The position numbers and the translations under genes were made by a program. A stretch of 25,455 bases of DNA from Ichthyophonus hoferi (lineage: Eukaryota > Opisthokonta > Ichthyosporea > Ichthyophonida > Ichthyophonidae), in the NCBI GenBank assembly GCA_002751075.1, contig NAOQ01000026.1:5613-31067 (forward strand). Direction: 5' to 3'. A model generated the notes under the pieces. It did no database searches and had not been told where the DNA came from. It was given only the letters and a program-made list of their open reading frames with translations. Shown here piece by piece: positions 22,201-25,455 of this stretch (positions are counted from its first letter, which is position 1; every line of letters starts with the position of its first letter).

Positions 22201-24564
22201 TGTTCTCTCCATTGTGTGTTCACCTTCAAATATTCTTTTCATTTTTATCATACCTCTCCTCACTATTATAGGGCTTATTAGTAATTTTTATTATAATTTT
22301 TTCTTGTATGTCTTTTATATAATGGTTTTATTGCTCTATTTGTTCACTTGCAACTTTTTCAATTTTGTTTCCAATGTCCACCATATGGATTATTGATATA
22401 TTAGCGTTAAATCTATCTTTAAAAGCCTTCTTCTTACAGTTAACGTATTATAACCATTGCATTCTGCCGTTTTAGTAAAAAATAATCACTACAATACGAT
22501 AACTAACCTTTAATGGTTTTTATCCCTTCATAGAAAAAACAAACCTAATACTAGATCATATTGATTGGGAGGTATCCAATCCGACTCTGATTGGAGACAG
22601 TAGAGCTGAAAATCAATCAACAAATATTCAGTCTAAACCCTCATCGCACTATGTTGGATATTTTTCTATGGCTACAGTTGAACCAGATAACAGCGATGTC
22701 ACAAGTAAAGAAGATAATGATAAAGTTACTGAAACCACCATGACCTCCAAAACGTATATGGAAACTCATAGCTTTACAGCTTCTATAAGGTAGGGGATTT
22801 GTTATATTAATTTACTTGTATAGAGAAGAGATGTTAAATTGGTGAAGATTGAGTATGTTTACATACAATTGTTTGACCCACCGCCTGCTATGTAGTTATG
22901 AATAAGCACACTGAATTGCAAAATAACTTTAATATCATGCAATTAATAATCTGAGCATATAGAAATATGCGTACCAAGAGATAAAGGTAAGTGTGCAAAC
23001 AATTTAGTGTTTGTCCCACCTCAATTTAATTGAACTAATAGTTTATGTTTCTATGAATTATTAGATTCCGTTATGATAAAATAACTCATGCATCCATTAT
23101 GAATAATAAGATGTCTCGCATTTCCTGTTGATCTATTGCCTGCATGTTCTTGCTCAAAATCATCAATTTATGACAAATATACTTTCATACTTATTCTCTT
23201 GTTTTCTTCCCCATTCTTTACCCTATACATGTTTTAGCGAGGTTGGTGACCAAAGTAAATGTATGACTGCAATAAAAATTACTCCGCCGGAATGTCAGGT
23301 AGATAACGACTACGAGTATTGTCCTAAATTCACCCGACCAAACTTATCTCCTGGTAACGAGGGAATTGATAATTTCCTGGAATTATTCACTACAACAGGC
23401 ATGGCCAAAAGCAAAATGACTATGATAGAGGTATGAACATTACAGAATAGAAATTTGTGCACGGATAATTAAAATCCAAAAGGAAGGAAAATGACCTGGG
23501 TAAATTGTGCACAATAAATAATAATATTTAATTATATACCTATTAAATTATTCTTTATAATTATACTTTTAGGGTAGTACATGCGTGTTGAATAATGTGC
23601 ATTGTTAAAGGCTTTGAAGAGAATTATTTAATTGTGGTAGGTAATATTTTGGGCATGGAAATTATCTGCTAAGTAACATTTTATCTCTTCTCCCGAATCA
23701 GGGTTTAGATATCTTATGTATCAAATCCTTGGCATATCCTCGTCATATCTGTTATACCAATAAAGTATACAACAATGATAAATATATATTTTTAGGTGGA
23801 TAGCTATGCATAGTGTATACAACACATATTTTTGTGTTAATTAATGCATTTTTTGTTGTAATAATCCCTTATAAACTAAAAACAAAAGCAAGTAATATCA
23901 AAAACAATATATTTCATAGATCACTTAAATATGGCATTATTGCATATATTAAACATAAGCCTGCTATTTTTTTGCAGCAAACTGATCGTATTATTGACCA
24001 TCTACTATGGTTTCATGAGGCTAAGTACGTTGAAAAGGACCTGGCCAATATTCCCAAGTAGGACCTCCTTAAAGATCTATTAAGCCTTTTACTATCAGTA
24101 TCATGTTCATTTGTTTTTCTATATATGTACTGTAAACTTCAATTTAAAAACATTGAATCCTCATTTTATCTGCTTTGTAGAATTTCTTTTTAAAAAATAC
24201 ACCTGCATAGTAATTTCTCAAAGCATGGTCCACTAAATATTATTTTAAGAATTACATTTACAAATATATTATACACAAATATAGGACTATACTGAACTTC
24301 CACCTACACACAGACATACACACACTACTTGTATGCGTATAACTAACTAACGAATATATATACAGCTTGCGCCTGTGCCTGACTCCCACAATAGATCCAA
24401 GCATTGAAGAACAAGAAAGCCTTGACAAACTAGCCTTCATGAGATCTTTGATGTTGGAGCCTAAAAATGAATTGTCTAGCACAAGATTGTCTTTTTCTCA
24501 TTTGTATGCCCCCCTGCCTTTTCTACTCCAATCAGTAATTTTAGAATTTAGCATAATCTTTTGA
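16230..24564 (+). CDS. Ras-family guanine-nucleotide exchange factor (Cdc25/RasGEF domain), 13 exons
   Basis: The protein should load GTP onto a Ras-like GTPase at membranes. Exons are 16230-16288, 16830-16920, 17423-17557, 18339-18428, 19354-19446, 19639-19762, 20454-20633, 21173-21295, 21825-21893, 22534-22789, 23238-23430, 23978-24057 and 24366-24564. All are GT-AG and all join in phase, giving 563 residues. Catalytic-domain landmarks in order are EQLTLSDSELFYKI (51-64), APS..RFIQHFNH (83-95), KERAEILSYFL, LGNINGAQAIIAGLQSAPVF, RLEKSW, PPAVPHIGVFLTDLM (about 191-205), IIDHLLWFHEAKY (about 476-488) and a closing FMRSLMLEPK. Residues about 212-465 are a polar, probably disordered insertion within the helical hairpin. 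The usual RasGEF_N module is not seen, so exons upstream of 16230 may be missing. The last exon may instead end at 24503. Confidence 0.88.
16383..16754 (+). other. Hydrophobic open frame inside RasGEF intron 1
   Basis: There are about 124 open codons without an ATG start (first codon TTG). The translation has two strongly hydrophobic stretches (VLFLLVVLILISSIVTIV and ILCICIGALLLLAINIAI) that could be membrane helices. An acceptor-like ACATAG precedes it and a GGTAGC donor-like site follows, but neither joins in phase with RasGEF exons 1 and 2. T-rich introns readily give hydrophobic open frames, so chance is the leading explanation. Confidence 0.15.
21003..21049 (+). other. Possible alternative cassette exon in RasGEF intron 7
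   Basis: An acceptor TTGTGCAG and a donor GAT|GTAGGC bracket 47 bases, purine-rich (GGAAGAAGAG). The segment is open when entered from exon 7, but its length is not a multiple of three, so inclusion shifts the frame of exon 8 and brings a stop. Skipping it joins exons 7 and 8 cleanly. It could be a regulatory exon, or simply intron. Confidence 0.3.
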
Positions 24565-25145
24565 ATCTCCTTTCCTACTCATTCCTTTACGTTCTTTACA
24601 TATATATATATAATTTTAGGATTGCTACTGATTATACATGTTCTACCGGAAAACATTTTTGAAATGTAGTCAGATCTGCCCTCAGATGTATCTTGTATAT
24701 TATATTTAGATTATACTCTATATTGATCTTTTGTAAACGATTGATTTTATGCAACATGTTTAACGTTTATAGCACAATTTTTATAAGATCAAGACCTAAT
24801 GTACACCTTATTTTTAGAATGCAGGCGAAATATTTCTTAAGCACATTTGTATTTCATTTTGTTTTTATATAAATATGCTTAGGGTGTGTAGTGCCAGCTT
24901 ACAAGTAGATTGCAGAGCAAGTACGTAAGGAATGAACAATTAGTTTATAAATTGGCTATGATACGTAAATGATGATTCCGAAATAAAGTAAAAGAAATAG
25001 CATTTAAGTTGACAAGTAAATACTAAAGTAACTAAAGCAGAGGAGAATATATACTAAGTACATTTAGAATAAAATTAAATCTAAAGAGAAAACAATGGAT
25101 AATTATTATAATGGGTGGGAAAATCGTGTAAAACCTGCAGATATA
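24565..25145. other. 3' flank of the RasGEF gene
   Basis: This AT-rich stretch has no clear gene. It contains an AATAAA at 24982-24987 that could be the polyadenylation signal. A possible extra exon start follows TTTTTAG at 24817, which would pair in phase with an alternative donor at 24504. Confidence 0.4.
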
Positions 25146-25418
25146 TCATGTACACTTCATAGAGATATGTTTACTCAAACAACGTGCTATAAATGCAATA
25201 TATCTTCTCATGGCAACTACAGCTGCATTTTTATACTGCTGCTGAAATAATTGAAATTTTAAATTATTTACTAACCACCCTGGACTGTGATGTCCGATTT
25301 GACTCTCCTTTATTTCTCCCCAACTTGTGCTGTTAATTCCTGCTATATGTGTTTTACAATGGTATTTTTGTTCTTTTGTTGCGGTATACATCCTCCTCCA
25401 TAGCCAACCAACTAACAA
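25146..25418 (-). other. Possible coding exon of unknown function
   Basis: There are about 90 open codons on the - strand without an ATG start at the left limit; an internal methionine occurs early (WRRMYTATKE). The translation is balanced rather than low-complexity (for example GEIKESQIGHHSPGWLVNNL and QQQYKNAAVVAMRRYIAFIA), and the base composition is GC-richer than the preceding 600 bases. No family is recognised. On this strand an A34 run lies immediately upstream. It may be an exon, a repeat-derived frame or chance. Confidence 0.3.
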
Positions 25419-25420
25419 TT

Positions 25421-25421
<1 letters not shown>

Positions 25422-25455
<34 letters not shown>
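25422..25455. repeat. T34 homopolymer at the window end
   Basis: Thirty-four uninterrupted T residues run to the last base. This could be the poly(A) tail of a retroposed element on the - strand, a simple repeat, or a sequencing and assembly edge effect. Confidence 0.9.

Noticed and set aside
23813-24061. 82-codon + strand frame ending in a stop at 24061
   Set aside because: The right part is exon 12, and the left part is intron 11. The stop is avoided by the GTAGG donor at 24058, after which the domain continues in exon 13.

Overview
This is a nuclear window from an AT-rich, intron-bearing eukaryote. The best guess is an early-diverging fungus, possibly a zoopagomycete-type lineage associated with insects. 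The reasons are a secreted trypsin joined to a hevein-type chitin-binding domain, a Cdc25-type RasGEF, Ty1/copia debris, and GC-richer exons set in very AT-rich introns of about 110 to 925 bp. That placement is inference. Introns this long are unusual for most fungi, so another opisthokont is possible.

Layout. (1) From 1 to about 8.3 kb there is a graveyard of LTR retroelements. A Ty1/copia-like fossil on the - strand (about 109-5496) has two diverged LTR-like direct repeats. The right one is split by a solo-LTR-like insertion (4280-5459) with TG...CA ends and a probable 5-bp target duplication. Further - strand retroelement debris fills about 5.5-8.3 kb. (2) At 8.55-8.68 kb lies a 26-bp minisatellite of five units. 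(3) At 9162-11620 (+) is a complete six-exon UDP-glucose 4-epimerase gene (341 aa), followed by a hairpin and an AATAAA signal. (4) At 12402-13469 (-), convergent with the epimerase, is an intronless gene for a secreted trypsin with a C-terminal chitin-binding domain (355 aa). (5) From 13.5 to 16.2 kb the DNA is mostly AT-rich and unassigned, with a few short - strand blocks that could be exons. (6) At 16230-24564 (+) is a 13-exon gene for a Ras-type guanine-nucleotide exchange factor. Its exons join in phase into about 563 codons covering the whole catalytic Cdc25 domain, with an insertion of about 250 residues inside the helical hairpin. (7) The window ends with a possible - strand exon at 25146-25418 and a T34 homopolymer.

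The three solid genes do not form an obvious pathway. They cover sugar-nucleotide metabolism (UDP-galactose or UDP-GalNAc supply), extracellular proteolysis targeted to chitin, and small-GTPase signalling. The most distinctive items are the RasGEF hairpin insertion, the protease-chitin-binding fusion without introns beside intron-rich neighbours, and the nested retroelement structure. I saw no wholly new system that I could defend, and no tRNA, rRNA or CRISPR array.
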